Assembly (NCBI GenBank): GCA_964344155.1
Contig: CAYFMG010000006.1
Coordinates: 5,808 to 69,807 of the forward strand
Length of the DNA: 64,000 nt
DNA from: UBA6164 sp964344155
GTDB taxonomy: Bacteria; Patescibacteriota; Gracilibacteria; BD1-5; UBA6164
Direction: 5' to 3'
Below are positions 44,014 through 55,194 of this stretch, one piece after another. The notes beneath the pieces are model-generated. The model was given only the letters and a program-made list of their open reading frames with translations, had not been told where the DNA came from and ran no database searches. Made by a program: the position numbers and the translations under genes. Numbering within the stretch: the first letter of the stretch is position 1; each line of letters begins with the position of its first letter.

Positions 44014-44982
44014 ATGAAAAAAATTATAGTGTTATCATTGAGTCTTTTAGTTTTATTCTCTTGTTCTAAAGAAAATAACTTAAATGATATTCAAGCTCCC
44101 GCAAATGTAAATCAAAATAATGTAGTAGAAACTGTTGATAATAATACAAACATAGAAGAAGAAGAAGTTGAAGAAAAAAGTGAAGAAGCTATAGCTCTAC
44201 ATAATTTAGAAACAAAATGAGAAACTGCTAGATTATCTTGAAATTACAAAGAAGCAATAAAATATTATGAGGAAGCATTAGCTACAGATAATGAAAATTC
44301 AAGATTATTATTATCTTTATGATACTTATATTATGCAGATAATAATATAGAAAAAACTCTAGATACGTTTAATAAATATTTAACTTTATTTCCTACTGAT
44401 ACAGCAGTATTAAATAGAATATGAAATATTTATTCAGAATTATGAAATGTAGATAAATCTAGAGAATTTTATTTAAAATCTTTAGATATTGATCCTGATA
44501 ATAATCAATTATTAAGATTTATAGGTTCTTCATACTTTACTGAGTCAGATTTCAAAGAAGCTGAAAAGTTTTTTATAAAGTCATATAATTTAAAAAAGAA
44601 TTATCATACTTTAAAAACATTAGCTTTAATTAAATCATATGAGAATAATTATAAAGAATCAGCAAAATATTATTCTGAAATAGAATGAATTAAAAAACCT
44701 GATTTAATGAATTATATTATTATTTTACTTTTAGATAAAAAGTATAATGCTATAATAGCAGAGTATAACAAACATTATACAGATTCTTCTGTATTATCTT
44801 GAAGAGCTGATAAAAATATAGAAAGGTATTATTTTTATGCTAACTTTATATTATGAAATAAAGCAGAAGCAGATAAGTCTTTAGCTAGATTACAAAAATA
44901 TTATCCTCAAGACACTAATGTTTTACTAGATATGTATCTGTTAAATAGAGATGAAAAAGTTTTAGAAAATTTAAGAAAATAA
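44014..44982 (+). CDS. TPR-repeat lipoprotein
   Basis: 322 aa. Lipobox L-F-S-C with Cys17, an Asn/Glu-rich linker (residues about 20-65), then tandem tetratricopeptide repeats from about residue 70: G-N-Y-K-E-A-I-K-Y-Y-E-E-A-L, N-I-E-K-T-L-D-T-F-N-K-Y-L, N-V-D-K-S-R-E-F-Y-L-K-S-L and D-F-K-E-A-E-K-F-F-I-K-S-Y. A surface-anchored scaffold that could hold the modified peptide or the envelope machinery. It lies between the precursor gene and the next radical SAM gene, 4 bp from the latter, so it is probably in the same transcript. Confidence 0.85.
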
Positions 44983-44986
44983 TTTT

Positions 44987-46033
44987 ATGCATTTAAATGT
45001 TCAATGGCATATTACAGAACTATGTAATTGGAGATGTAAACATTGTTATCATGATTGATATACTGAATATTGACCTAGTTTAGAAAAACTAAAAGAAGTT
45101 TTTAATGATGTTATATCGTTAAAAACTTCTTATTATTGAAAAATAGATTTTATTACTATAAATTTTGTTTGATGAGAACCTTTCGTAAGAAAGGATTTTT
45201 TGGATTTATTAGAATATATAAATAGTAAGGTTAATTTTTTACAAGTCTGAATTTTAACTAACTGATCTTTACTTACAGATGATATAATGAAAAGATTAGT
45301 TAGTTTCAAAAATTTAAATATTTTTTTCCAGTTTAGTATAGAGTGAACAGAAAAAATAAATGATGAGATAAGATGAATATGAAGTTTTAATAAGGTAGTA
45401 AAAGCTATAGAAATATCAAATAAGTATAATATAAGGCCAGAACTATCTTTAACTTTAACTAACCAAAATAAAGATGAGTTAGTTAAGTTGTTTCCATTTG
45501 TAAAGAAGTATGATATAAAATTAAAAGCCAGAAGATTTATTCCAATGGGGCAGTGAAAAGAGGATATGGATTTATTACTTCCACCAAAAGAATTTTATCT
45601 TTTGACTAAAAAAGTAAAATTATTATGACACTCTTATTTTAAAGATCTATTATATTGATGAATTGGTTTTAAGTGATGTTCAGAAATGATAGCGTATGAT
45701 TATGAGTGATTTTGATGTTGAGTAAATGATCATAGAATACTTATAATACTGGAAAATCTAGATGTAATGGCTTGTAGAAAATTAGATGTAGTTTTATGAA
45801 GTTTAAAAGACAAAAGTTTAGAAGAACTATATTTTTGAGATAAATATATAGATATGATTAAGTCTCCTGATAGGATTGATATTTGTAAAAGTTGTGATGA
45901 ATTTGAAAGATGTAAGTGATGAGCTAAATGTGTAAGTTATTCTATAAATTGATCGTATGATACTATGGATCCACAATGTTATAAATGACAATTATTAACA
46001 AAAAAACTATGAAAGAAAAAAGAAGAAAAGTAA
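44987..46033 (+). CDS. Radical SAM/SPASM-type enzyme A
   Basis: 348 aa. Radical SAM cluster C-N-W-R-C-K-H-C (Cys13, 17, 20), then N-F-V-G-G-E-P-F and S-I-E-G. The C-terminal half has a SPASM-type Cys set: C-S-E-M, G-C-G-V-N-D-H, A-C-R-K-L, and I-C-K-S-C-D-E-F-E-R-C-K-G-G. Such enzymes act on peptides. It overlaps the next gene by one base (TAATG). Probable maturase for the Hxs-like precursor or another substrate. It is not HxsC by motif. Confidence 0.85.
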
Positions 46034-47031
46034 TGAACTTTAGATTAAATATACTTTCATCTTGTAATCTTAGATGTAAACATTGTTATTATGAAAACAA
46101 GGTTTGATTTGATGATCAAGAAATGAGTTTGGAGGATGCTAAAAAGGTAGTAGATGAAGCTTACAAAGTATACTGAGATAATTTACATATAGTTGTTATG
46201 TGATGATGAGAACCATTTATGTATAAGTATTTGTTTGAGTTACTTGAGTATATTAGACTAGAAAAAAAAGTGACATGTGCGATAACATCAAATATGACAC
46301 TAGCAAATAGAGAAAAATTATCTAGATTAGCAGAGCTTTGAGTTCATATACATGCATCTATAGAGTGAAATGAAGAATACAATGACTATGTAAGATGAAA
46401 ATGAGTATTTAGAAAGGTTATTAATAATATGCAACTAGCTAGAGAATTATGAGTAAGAGTTTCAATTAATATGACTTTAAATAGGTTTAATATAAAATAT
46501 ATACCTTATGTAATTAAGTTATTTACTCCTATATCAGATTATTTTACTTTTTCTAGGTACATACCATATTTCAAAGATGATAAGATAAAAGAGCTATTAC
46601 CAAATGATTATAGGTTAGTTCAAAGACTATTAGCTAAATATAAAAAAGATGATTTTGTTCCAAGGCAAGAGCAATTTCTAAAAATAGATAAGGATAATAT
46701 ATCAACAAAAAAGAAAGATTTCTCTATATATGATTTACGCTCATTATACATATTACCTGATATGACAATATATCCATCTTGGAACTTGATAGATTATAAA
46801 CTTGGAGATTTAAGAGAGGATAGTTTAGAAAATATTTTAAATAATTGAAAAGCCGAGGATTTATTTAATCCGGATAATTTAAAAGGTTTATGTGGAAAAT
46901 GTAAGTATAGATATAATTGCGGTTGAGATAGGTGAGTAGCTTATTTTTATACTTGAGACTTTTTCTGAGATGATATACAGTGTCCGTTTATAAAAGATTG
47001 AAAATTAGAATACAATATAAAAGAGCAATAA
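46033..47031 (+). CDS. Radical SAM/SPASM-type enzyme B
   Basis: 332 aa. Cluster C-N-L-R-C-K-H-C (Cys11, 15, 18), V-V-M-G-G-G-E-P-F, H-A-S-I-E-G-N. The SPASM region at the end has L-C-G-K-C-K-Y-R-Y-N-C-G-G-D-R-G-V-A and a last Cys (I-Q-C-P-F). The ATG overlapping the upstream stop is chosen; an in-frame ATG at 46009 would add eight Lys/Arg-rich residues. Shares its layout with enzyme A, so the two may act in sequence. The stop codon falls within a bidirectional terminator stem, which closes this operon. Confidence 0.88.
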
Positions 47032-47049
47032 ATTTTTATTGCTCTTTTA
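47019..47049. terminator. Bidirectional terminator
   Basis: AAAGAGCAATAAA / TTTATTGCTCTTT stem. The stop codons of both convergent genes lie within it. Confidence 0.8.
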
Positions 47050-47860
47050 ATATTTTTTCATTTACTTCAGATAGTACTTTTAATCTTAATTTTAAACTTT
47101 TTATAACAGCTTCTAAAGCGTCATCTACATTACTAAAAGTTAAGAAATAAGATAATAACTGATTTCATTTTATATAATGTTCTTCTCAGTCTAGTTCTAT
47201 ATGTCTATCTAGGTATTTTATTAAATATTCATTTGACTCTCAAAATTCAGGTTCTATATTTTTTACAATTGATGTAAAAAACTCAGGAATTAATCATTCT
47301 CTACAAAGTGTAAAAGATGCAAGGGGTTTAAATAGTAATAATTCAGGCTCTTTTGTTATATTTGCTATTTCTCTCATATACCTAAAGTGTTCTTCTACTC
47401 ATGGTGAAGGGAAATGATTTAGTCACTCTAATTCTTGATCTTTCATATAGTGATGTTTTATGTAGTTTAGTGTTTTTTCTACATAAAAAGAATCAGCTCA
47501 TGATTGTTTCATTGCTTTTAGGTAGTATTCAAAGTGAGATTTATTATTTAATTCACTATCAGTTTCTTCATCTAAGCATATTTCATTTATAAGTCTTGTA
47601 AATCTTCATGGTATTCTAGGGTGCCAACATGAAAAATTTGTATATCACTCTTTGTATATATTATTCATTCAGAACTGTATAGCTTTTAGGATTATCATAA
47701 AATCCCATACTTGAAATATATGGTGTTCCATATATATGGTTAAGTCATTTTGCGTTTTTATATTTTTAAAAGCATCATGTTCGATTATTTGTTTTCTTAG
47801 AGAAATTACTTCTGGATCTTCAAGTATTTTTTTTATATGTCTTGTATCTTGATTATTCAT
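47036..47860 (-). CDS. DUF3050-family (heme-oxygenase-like fold) protein
   Basis: 274 aa. The family signature is explicit: L-T-I-Y-M-E-H-H-I-F-Q-V-W-D-F-M-I-I-L-K-A, matching the D-L-R-x-F-M-E-x-H-V-x-A-V-W-D-F-M-S-L-L-K-x-L-Q consensus of DUF3050. Other metal-ligand-type residues: E-E-T-D-S-E, S-H-F-E-Y-Y-L, P-S-P-G-V-E-E-H-F-R-Y and a late E-L-D-G-E-E-H. Members of this helical fold include diiron oxidases and oxygenases. Its place in a peptide-modification locus hints at a tailoring oxidase, which is inference. Confidence 0.85.
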
Positions 47861-47944
47861 TTTCTTATTTTTATTTTTTTAAAGTATTTTTATTATATAT
47901 ATATATAGTTTATTTTTCAAATGAAAATTTAAATATAATAGGAA

Positions 47945-47972
47945 AGCCCCCAAACCTTACGGTTTAGGGGCT
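47945..47972 (-). terminator. G+C-rich terminator hairpin of the hydrolase gene
   Basis: AGCCCCTAAACC GTAA GGTTTGGGGGCT on the minus strand, 17 bases after the hydrolase stop. It is much richer in G+C than other terminators here and was probably transferred with the gene. Confidence 0.75.
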
Positions 47973-47988
47973 AATTCCTCCTTTTTAT

Positions 47989-48834
47989 TTAGTTTTTTGT
48001 AACAAAATTTCCAATAGTTTCTACAGATTTGCTATTAATACTACCTTTACTCCAGAGGATATTATTATGGCCTGCATTATTTTGAACAACAACTGTAGCT
48101 TCAATACCATTATCATTCAATTGGTTTTTATATAGAAAACTATTTCCTGATCTTCTGTCATTTTTTCCTACAAGCATAAGTACTTCCATACCTGAGCCTT
48201 TAAGGTTTGAAACAACATCAGATCCACTGATAATAGTCCCAGATAAATTAATACCATCATCTCTACAAGACTGTCTCATGTCAGGCCGAGCTCCAACAAG
48301 AACAGCCTTATCCATTAGACTTGGGTATTGTCCCATAATACTTGAGAGCATACTACCACCATTGGAATATCCTATCCCAACTAATTCATTATAACCATAT
48401 TGATGCTTGATAGTATCAATCACCTCATTGGCTACATAGTTTGTGTGAAAAGGTTTTAACCAACTGTGGTCGCAGCTTCTATCCCATCTCATTGGACCAA
48501 TTCTATTTGAAGTTGATCCAATATATCCAGGCATAGCCAAAGCAATTACAGTATAACCAGTTTTCTGACTCAATTCTTCAGCAAGCTGAAAAGTTCTTCC
48601 AGTACGCTTTGTCCCATCATCTCCATGTATGATAAACATAGCCTTACCTTCTTTATAACCAAATGCTACACGAGCACTTATACATTCTCCATCCGCATAA
48701 AGGGTATTAATACCCATTTCACAGTTTTCCTTTACATTATTTTTTTCTGATTGACTCATCTTTTTTGGAGTACTAGTTGCACATCCACTTACGAAAATCA
48801 AAACAGAAATAACAGTAAAAATTTTTTTCAACAT
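47989..48834 (-). CDS. Alpha/beta-hydrolase lipoprotein, recently acquired (no UGA-Gly codons)
   Basis: 281 aa with a lipobox (V-S-G-C, Cys18). An alpha/beta-hydrolase fold is shown by F-I-I-H-G-D-D-G-T, the nucleophile elbow G-Y-S-N-G-G, V-L-V-G-K-N-D-R-R for the acid and N-A-G-H-N-N for the His. Substrate unknown. All 30 glycines are GGN and none is UGA, whereas neighbours use UGA for a large share. Base composition is visibly richer in G+C and codon choice differs. This indicates recent transfer from a standard-code bacterium, inserted with its own terminator. Confidence 0.9.
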   Translation of the reverse strand: MLKKIFTVISVLIFVSGCATSTPKKMSQSEKNNVKENCEMGINTLYADGECISARVAFGYKEGKAMFIIHGDDGTKRTGRTFQLAEELSQKTGYTVIALAMPGYIGSTSNRIGPMRWDRSCDHSWLKPFHTNYVANEVIDTIKHQYGYNELVGIGYSNGGSMLSSIMGQYPSLMDKAVLVGARPDMRQSCRDDGINLSGTIISGSDVVSNLKGSGMEVLMLVGKNDRRSGNSFLYKNQLNDNGIEATVVVQNNAGHNNILWSKGSINSKSVETIGNFVTKN

Positions 48835-49030
48835 TAGTCTTCTCCTGACAATTATTCAATGTATATTTATTAACAAAAAACTTTTTTACAAAGCTTTTAT
48901 ACCTTGTATTTGTATTATACAATATTTATTTTAATAAGTCAATTAATATTTAACAAAAAATACATAAATAAACTTGATAAACTCATAAATAAGTTATACT
49001 GATTTATAATTAATTATTTATAAAGTTATT
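48835..49030. other. 196-bp divergent intergenic region
   Basis: AT-rich gap between the acquired hydrolase and the next radical SAM gene. I see no ORF, RNA or repeat. It must hold both promoters, but no -35/-10 pair stands out. Confidence 0.5.
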
Positions 49031-50092
49031 ATGCCTTGATGAAAAGATAATAAACCACATACTATTTTGGATATTTGAAACTCATGTAATCTTAGATGTA
49101 GTTTTTGTTATCATGATTATGCTAGGGAAAAAAAGGACTTTTTTAAAAGCTATAAATATATAAAAGAACAAATAAATGATATAGCTGAAAGATCAAATTT
49201 TGTAGTTATTTTATGATGAGAAACATTGCTTCATCCTGATATATGGAAAATAATGGATGATTTTAGAGAAAAAGATGTATATGTTTCAATAACTACTACA
49301 TGATATCTTTTTACAAATAAGAAATTATTAAGAAAATTGCTGGGTTATTCTAATTTATCAAGTTTAACTATTTCTATTCATACTATTTTTGAAGAAGATG
49401 GAAAAGGTATTTATTGAAAAGAGTGAGTTGTATGAGAAATTCTAAAATGATTAGATAATTTAATGGAAATTAAAGATGAATATAATAAGGATTTATTTTT
49501 AGCCAATTCTATTACATGGAATTATGATAATTATAAAAATCTATGAAAAACTATTAGATATTTATATGAAAAATGATTAAATATAATTCAATTATCAACT
49601 ATACATGCATATAAATGATATTGATTTAGTCAGAAAAACTATAATGCTTTAGCTCCATATATTTTTCTTAAGAAGACTTTTGAAGAAGTCGATGATTTAC
49701 TTGAAGATGGACTTATATTTATTATAAAAAGTATGCCTTTGTGTTTACATAGATTTCTTATAAAATATGATTACTGAATAAAAGAATTTGTTCATGGTGA
49801 TACTCATGAAACAAGACTTGATGATCACTGAAATAGTGTATGGGAAAATCAGAATTATACTAAATTAAAACTAGATAAATGTGAAGGGTGTTATGCTTAT
49901 TGAAAATATTGTTATGGATCATATAAATTTTATGACAAAAAATTTGGAGATAAAGAGTTTAAAACACTTACAAAAAAAGACGTAACAGATCTAAAATACA
50001 AAAAATTTACAACTTTAAAGAAATACTTTAAAGATAAATGGAGAGAAGATAATTTAGAAAGAATAAAGGCACAAAAATGAATGAACTTATAA
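49031..50092 (+). CDS. Radical SAM enzyme C (paralog family 1)
   Basis: 353 aa. Cluster C-N-L-R-C-S-F-C (Cys19, 23, 26) in the context I-G-N-S-C; V-I-L-G-G-E-T-L-L-H-P-D-I. The C-terminal auxiliary cluster is C-E-G-C-Y-A-Y-G-K-Y-C-Y-G, with an earlier P-L-C-L-H. This pattern (C-x2-C-x3-G-x2-C, then Y-x4-G-x-x-E-F) recurs in the genes at 53296 and 54211. It overlaps the next gene's start by 16 bp. Substrate unknown. Confidence 0.87.
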
Positions 50093-50907
50093 AATTTTTA
50101 AATGACTTTTTAAAAGAAAATGAATATAAATATTGAAGAGTAAAACAATATTTATTAGCTCTAAATCCTCGGTGTGATTTAAAATCGAGGAGGTTTTATA
50201 TTTGAAATAAATTTGTTTTAAAGTTTTTTTCAAAAAGAGAATACATAGTATGAATAAAAAAGTATTTATTTTTTCTTAAACTATTAAAATATAGTGATGA
50301 CTTGTTTATAAAGTATAGCGAATATAATAATTATTTCTGTATAGTTGAAAACAAGTTAGAGCATATTAGGTATCCACTTAATAAAGAAAAAATACTTGAT
50401 TGTATGATAGACTTTAATAGTAAGAGATTTAAAATATCAGATTTACACAAACAAGGATTTTTATACTTACTTGATAGAAGTAATTCTGAGCTTGCATGAA
50501 TTGTTCAAAACAAAAATATAGATAATTTAGATGATGTTTTAAATATAGAGCTTGATATAATGAAGCAAAAAACAGATCTTTATAATAAAGAAAATATAGA
50601 ACTATTTGAAGAGAAAATAACTAATTTAAAAGAAAAATTTAAACAAGAAAAGTACTTATACTTAGCTTCATGAGATATACACGCTAGTAATTTTAAAAAA
50701 GATAAATTCTGAGAAAAGTTTATATATATAGATATAGATGAGGTATGATATTTTAATTATTATTATGATATAGTTGGACTTATGAGATTTTTATGAGAAG
50801 AAAATAAAGAATTGATTTTTAGTAGATATTCTCAAGTATTTTGAGAAGTAGATGATAATATATTAGACTTTTTCAGTTTTTATAGAAAATTACATCATTC
50901 TGAATAA
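50077..50907 (+). CDS. Aminoglycoside-phosphotransferase-fold kinase-like protein
   Basis: 276 aa. The catalytic loop reads S-G-D-I-H-A-S-N (Asp200, close to the H-G-D-x-H-x-x-N consensus). A metal-binding I-D-I-D-E (Asp219/221) follows 14 residues later, then F-N-Y-Y-Y-D-I-V-G-L, typical of the APH/choline-kinase fold. The N-terminal lobe is Lys/Tyr-rich, with a possible K-F-V-L-K-F-F strand. It could phosphorylate a small molecule or a peptide side chain. It is translationally coupled to radical SAM enzyme C. Family clear, substrate unknown. Confidence 0.75.
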
Positions 50908-50923
50908 AATATAATAAAAAAAT

Positions 50924-51421
50924 ATGGGAATTATAGATAAAATAAACAAAAAATATAACTCTTATTTAGAAAATAAGTGATTATCTTTATTTTGTAAAAA
51001 TATATCAAAAAGATTAAAAAAGACTGATATAGTTCTTGATTTATGATTTTGAGAATGAAATCAAGTAGATTTTTTATCAAAATTTTGTAGCAAAGTATAT
51101 TGAGTAGAAATAGAAGATGATATAAAGTTTGAAGATAAGTTTTTTGATGTAGTCTACAGCTCAGATTCTATTCATTTAAGTAGTGATATAAAAGTAACTA
51201 TAAAAAAAATATATGATGTATTAAAAGATGATGGAGTATTTTATTTAAAAATGATTTTAAAAAAAGAAATTAAAGATAACAATATAAAAGAATATATAAA
51301 AAAGGAAGAATTAGATTCATATTTATCTGTATTTTCGGAAGTAAATATAGTAAAAGAGTTTAAAAGGGAGGATGATGAAAAAAATATTGTTTATCAAATA
51401 ATTATTCGTATAAAAAAATAG
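50924..51421 (+). CDS. SAM-dependent methyltransferase (class I fold, small)
   Basis: 165 aa. Motif I is L-D-L-G-F-G-E-G-N-Q (about residues 38-47), followed by V-Y-G-V-E-I-E-D-D (motif II), F-F-D-V-V-Y-S-S-D-S-I-H-L and V-L-K-D-D-G-V-F-Y-L-K-M. It lacks a long substrate-recognition domain. It lies in the same direction between the kinase-like and the next radical SAM gene, 16 and 2 bp apart, so it is probably part of one pathway. The methylated group is unknown. Confidence 0.85.
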
Positions 51422-51423
51422 AA

Positions 51424-53292
51424 GTGGAAGAGAAAAAATTATTTATAACACTTGTTTCGTGATTACCTTGGTTTTATAAATCAAGTTTTTTTAGGGTGTG
51501 AGGAATGGATCATATAAATTTATCACATTTATTTTGGAAAGAAATTTTTAAACCAGATTTTTTTTTACAAGAAATAAAAAAAGCTAATAAAAAAGTAGAT
51601 ATAGAAGAACTGAAATATATATCAAAAAATTCTTTAAAAGTATATAAAAATCTTATAGATATAAGAAATAAAAAAGTTTGAATAGAAAAAATTATTTTTT
51701 CTTTTGTTTTAATACACAAGCTTATAAATTATTTATCAAGTTATTTTTTACAAGTAAAGTTTTTTGATCAATTTTGATTATTGGAGGAAGAATTTATAAA
51801 AGAAGAAAATTTTGAAAATAATATTATTTATAATTTTTTAAGTATATTATCTAAGAAAGAAATAATAAGTAATTATAAACATATAGTATTTAGAATAGAT
51901 ACTCTTGATCAATTATATCAGATAAAAATGATTGATAAATTATTTTTTAATTGAAAATTACAAGAGAAGAAAATATATTATTTTATTTGAGATATAATAG
52001 AATTTGAATCAAAATCATTTTTCAATACTTTTATAAAAAAATATGAATTTACAGAAAATTACGAAAAAGTTTTTTTCACAAAAGAGGAACTATTTACATA
52101 CTTTAATTTAGAAAATTATTTTACTGATTCTAAAGAAATTAAATATTTGAAAATTATGTGAGAAACAAGACCATCATTTTTTTTATTTAGCTGAAAGTGT
52201 GAATGGTGAAAATGTGTTTTTTGTAATTATTGGTATAATGAGGCTAAAAGGCAGTCATATTGAAATAAAAAGGAAATAGTACAAAAATTTTTAGATAATA
52301 TAGAAAAATTTAATATAAAAAATATATCTATATTAGATCCTTCAATTACTATGGAAGAAATGCTTATATTAGCGGATGAGGTTATTTATAGGTGATTACA
52401 ACTTACTTTTCAGGTAAAAACTAGATTTTCAGAAGAGTTTACTTTAGAAAATTGTAAAAAATTAAAGAAAGCATGAATAATATTTTTATGAGTATGATTA
52501 GAATCAGCTTCACCTAGAGTAAATACTTTTATGAATAAGTATAGTAAACCCTATAATAAAAAGGATTTTAATATAATGCTTAATAATTGTAATAAAGCTG
52601 AATTAAAAGTGCATCATTATGGTATTTTATGATTTCCAACAGAAACAAGAAAGGAGGCAAATATTACTATAAAATATTTACTTGATAATATAAGAAGAAA
52701 AGACCTTGATTTTTATTCTTATACTATTTGATTTTTTTGAGTAAGTAAATGAACATATATTTATAATAATCCTGAAAAATATAATATAGAAATTGATAAA
52801 AATACTTTAAAAATACTAGAATATGATTTTAAAGATAATAATAAATGAGGATATACGAAACAAGAATATTATAGATTAATAAGAAAATTAGATAAAGAAC
52901 ATTTTTTTTCATTTAGTAATTTCGAAGAATTATCTAAAGAATTTTGGTATTTTGTTGAGAAGTCGTTTATTTTTCATTTTCAAAGAATTGTATATAATAA
53001 AAATCCTTACTTAGAATTTTCTAGAAAAAATGATTCAGTAATTTTAGATAATATTTTTGATAATAATTATAAAATAGCTGAGAATATACAAATAATAAAA
53101 AAAGATAATAAAATAGTTGCAAGAAATTGGTTATCTTGATATGAATTAATTATAGATGATAATATACGTATGATCTTAAAAAATTATGATAATACAAAAA
53201 ATCTCTTAGAAAATTTTTGAAATAATGATAAAGAAAAATATAGAGAATTATTATTTGATATGATAAAGAAGTATTTTTTTATAAAAAATTAA
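51424..53292 (+). CDS. Radical SAM enzyme D with C-x4-C-x2-C cluster (B12-type radical SAM layout)
   Basis: 622 aa from a GTG start 2 bp after the methyltransferase stop; ATG at 51505 is an alternative. Residues 1-250 form an alpha/beta region where B12-radical SAM proteins carry the cobalamin domain, without a clear D-x-H-x-x-G. The cluster is C-E-W-G-K-C-V-F-C (Cys259, 264, 267): four residues, not three, between the first two Cys. G-V-G-L-E-S-A-S-P-R-V-N and Y-G-I-L-G-F-P-T-E-T are typical of this superfamily. It resembles the enzyme at 55176 in the cluster and these motifs. Confidence 0.8.
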
Positions 53293-53295
53293 AAA

Positions 53296-54204
53296 ATGCA
53301 AAGAAAACATACTAAATATTTAGACCTTTGAAATGCATGTAATTTAAGATGTAATTTTTGTTATAATGACTTAAAAAGGGAAGAAAAAACTTATTTTAGA
53401 GATATAATAAGTGTTTTAAAAGACGTTCAAAAAATAAGAAATGATAATAATAGTATAACTATAGTTTGATGAGAACCCTTTATGTATCCTGATATTTTAA
53501 AGGTCTTAGCTTTTGTGAAAAAACTAGATTTCAAAAATATTTGGATAACTACAAATGGTACAAAATTAGCAGATATGTCTTTTTTGTTAAAGATATATAA
53601 ATTATGAATTAACTCTTTAGAGTTTTCTATTCATGCAAATAGTGAAGAATTAGAAAATACAATAACTTCAAGACCAGGAAAAAATTTATTGAAAAGAGAA
53701 GCTTGAATAAAAAATGTTTTAATATTAAATAAAAAGTTTGATAAAAAAATAAATATTTATTCAAATACGGTTATAAATACAACTAATTATAAAGAAATAA
53801 TAAATATAATAAAATATATAAGAGACTTATGAATAAAAGATATTTCAGTTTCTTTTATGTATAATTTAAAGTGACTATCAGAAAAAAATAAAAATATTTT
53901 AGTGAAATATTCTGATGTTATAAATATATTGAATAAATCTGAAGAAAAGTTTAAAGATATTAATTTGGAAATAGATTGGTTACCATATTGTTTGCATAAA
54001 CAAATAAAAAATAAAACCTATAAAATAAGGGAAGAAGAAAGCTGTAAAAGGCAAAAAAAAGATTATAAATATATTGATTCAAAAATTGATTTTAAAGTAA
54101 AGCTTAAACAGTGTAATAATTGTAGTAAGTATTGAAAATTATGTAATTGAGTATTTAAAGATTACCTCGATATATTTTGAGATTCAGAATTTAGTTCTTT
54201 ATAA
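53296..54204 (+). CDS. Radical SAM enzyme E (paralog family 1)
   Basis: 302 aa. Cluster C-N-L-R-C-N-F-C (Cys15, 19, 22) in L-G-N-A-C; I-V-G-G-E-P-F-M-Y-P-D-I. The C-terminal auxiliary Cys are P-Y-C-L-H, E-S-C-K-R and C-N-N-C-S-K-Y-G-K-L-C-N-G, like enzymes C and F. It begins 3 bp after enzyme D and ends 6 bp before F: a tight run. No precursor peptide is visible next to it. Confidence 0.87.
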
Positions 54205-54210
54205 ATTAAT

Positions 54211-55194
54211 ATGAGTAATAAAGCATCATTTGTAAATTTTTCGGTATGAAATGCATGTAACTTAAGATGTAAGTATTGTTATAATGATAGTTGGAGGGAT
54301 AATAAACAATTTTTTGAAGATGTTGAAGTATTAAAAGAAAAATTATTAGGTTATGAGTTTATTTGAGAGAAATCTATAAATTTATTGTGATGAGAACCTT
54401 TACAATATCCACAAATATTTGAATTACTAGATTTTTTAAAAGATAATAATTTTACTTTAACTATTACAACAAATTGAATAAAATTTGCAGATAAAAAGTT
54501 TTTTAATTCTTTTTTAGTATATAGTGATATTATAGAAAAAATAGTGTTATCAGTTAATTCAGATAATTTAATTTTAGAAGAAAAAATAACATGAAGGAAA
54601 TGAACTTTTGATAAAACAATATTATCTATTGAAAATTTACTAAATAATAACTTTGATGTTAAATTTTCTTTAGTTATTAATAATTATAATCTAAAAATTT
54701 TAGATAGAATTCTAAATTTTTACTTTAAAAAATATAATAAAAAACTTTCAATACAAGGAATGTTAACTTATCCATATTCTTCAGATAAGAATATAGAAGT
54801 ATTACCAAAATATGAGGATATTATAAATAATTTTAATTCTTTATGAAAAGATATATATAAAATAGAATTTATACATTGGATACCTTTATGTATTATAAAT
54901 AAGATTGATAATGTAAGTTGTAGAATAAGAGAGCTTGATAAAAGGTATTTGAAGTCTCAGAAAAGAGATTGAGTTAACTTATTTGAGACAAATTTTAAAA
55001 CAAATTATATTTGAGACAAATGTAGGAAGTGTTTTGCTTTATGAAAATTCTGTTTTTGACCTTGAAAAAAATATGTCGAAAAGTATTGATATGAAGAATT
55101 TAAAGTTTTATCAAAACAAGATGTCTATACTATGTTAAAAAAACAAATTTTATTAGAAAGAAAATTACAAAAAAGATGAAATATAAAAATCTAA
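54211..55194 (+). CDS. Radical SAM enzyme F (paralog family 1)
   Basis: 327 aa. Cluster C-N-L-R-C-K-Y-C (Cys16, 20, 23) in V-G-N-A-C; L-L-G-G-E-P-L-Q-Y-P-Q. The C-terminal Cys are P-L-C-I-I, V-S-C-R-I-R-E and C-R-K-C-F-A-L-G-K-F-C-F-G, then Y-V-E-K-Y-G-Y-E-E-F. It overlaps the next gene by 19 bp. With enzymes C and E it forms a family that probably arose by duplication and may act on related substrates. Confidence 0.87.

Noticed and set aside
47401..47592. Plus-strand ORF opposite the DUF3050 gene
   Set aside because: Shadow of the conserved minus-strand frame, with no start signal or motif.
48341..48834. The foreign hydrolase as part of a prophage or IS element
   Set aside because: No integrase, transposase, terminal repeats or phage genes flank it. 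Only composition and codon use are foreign.
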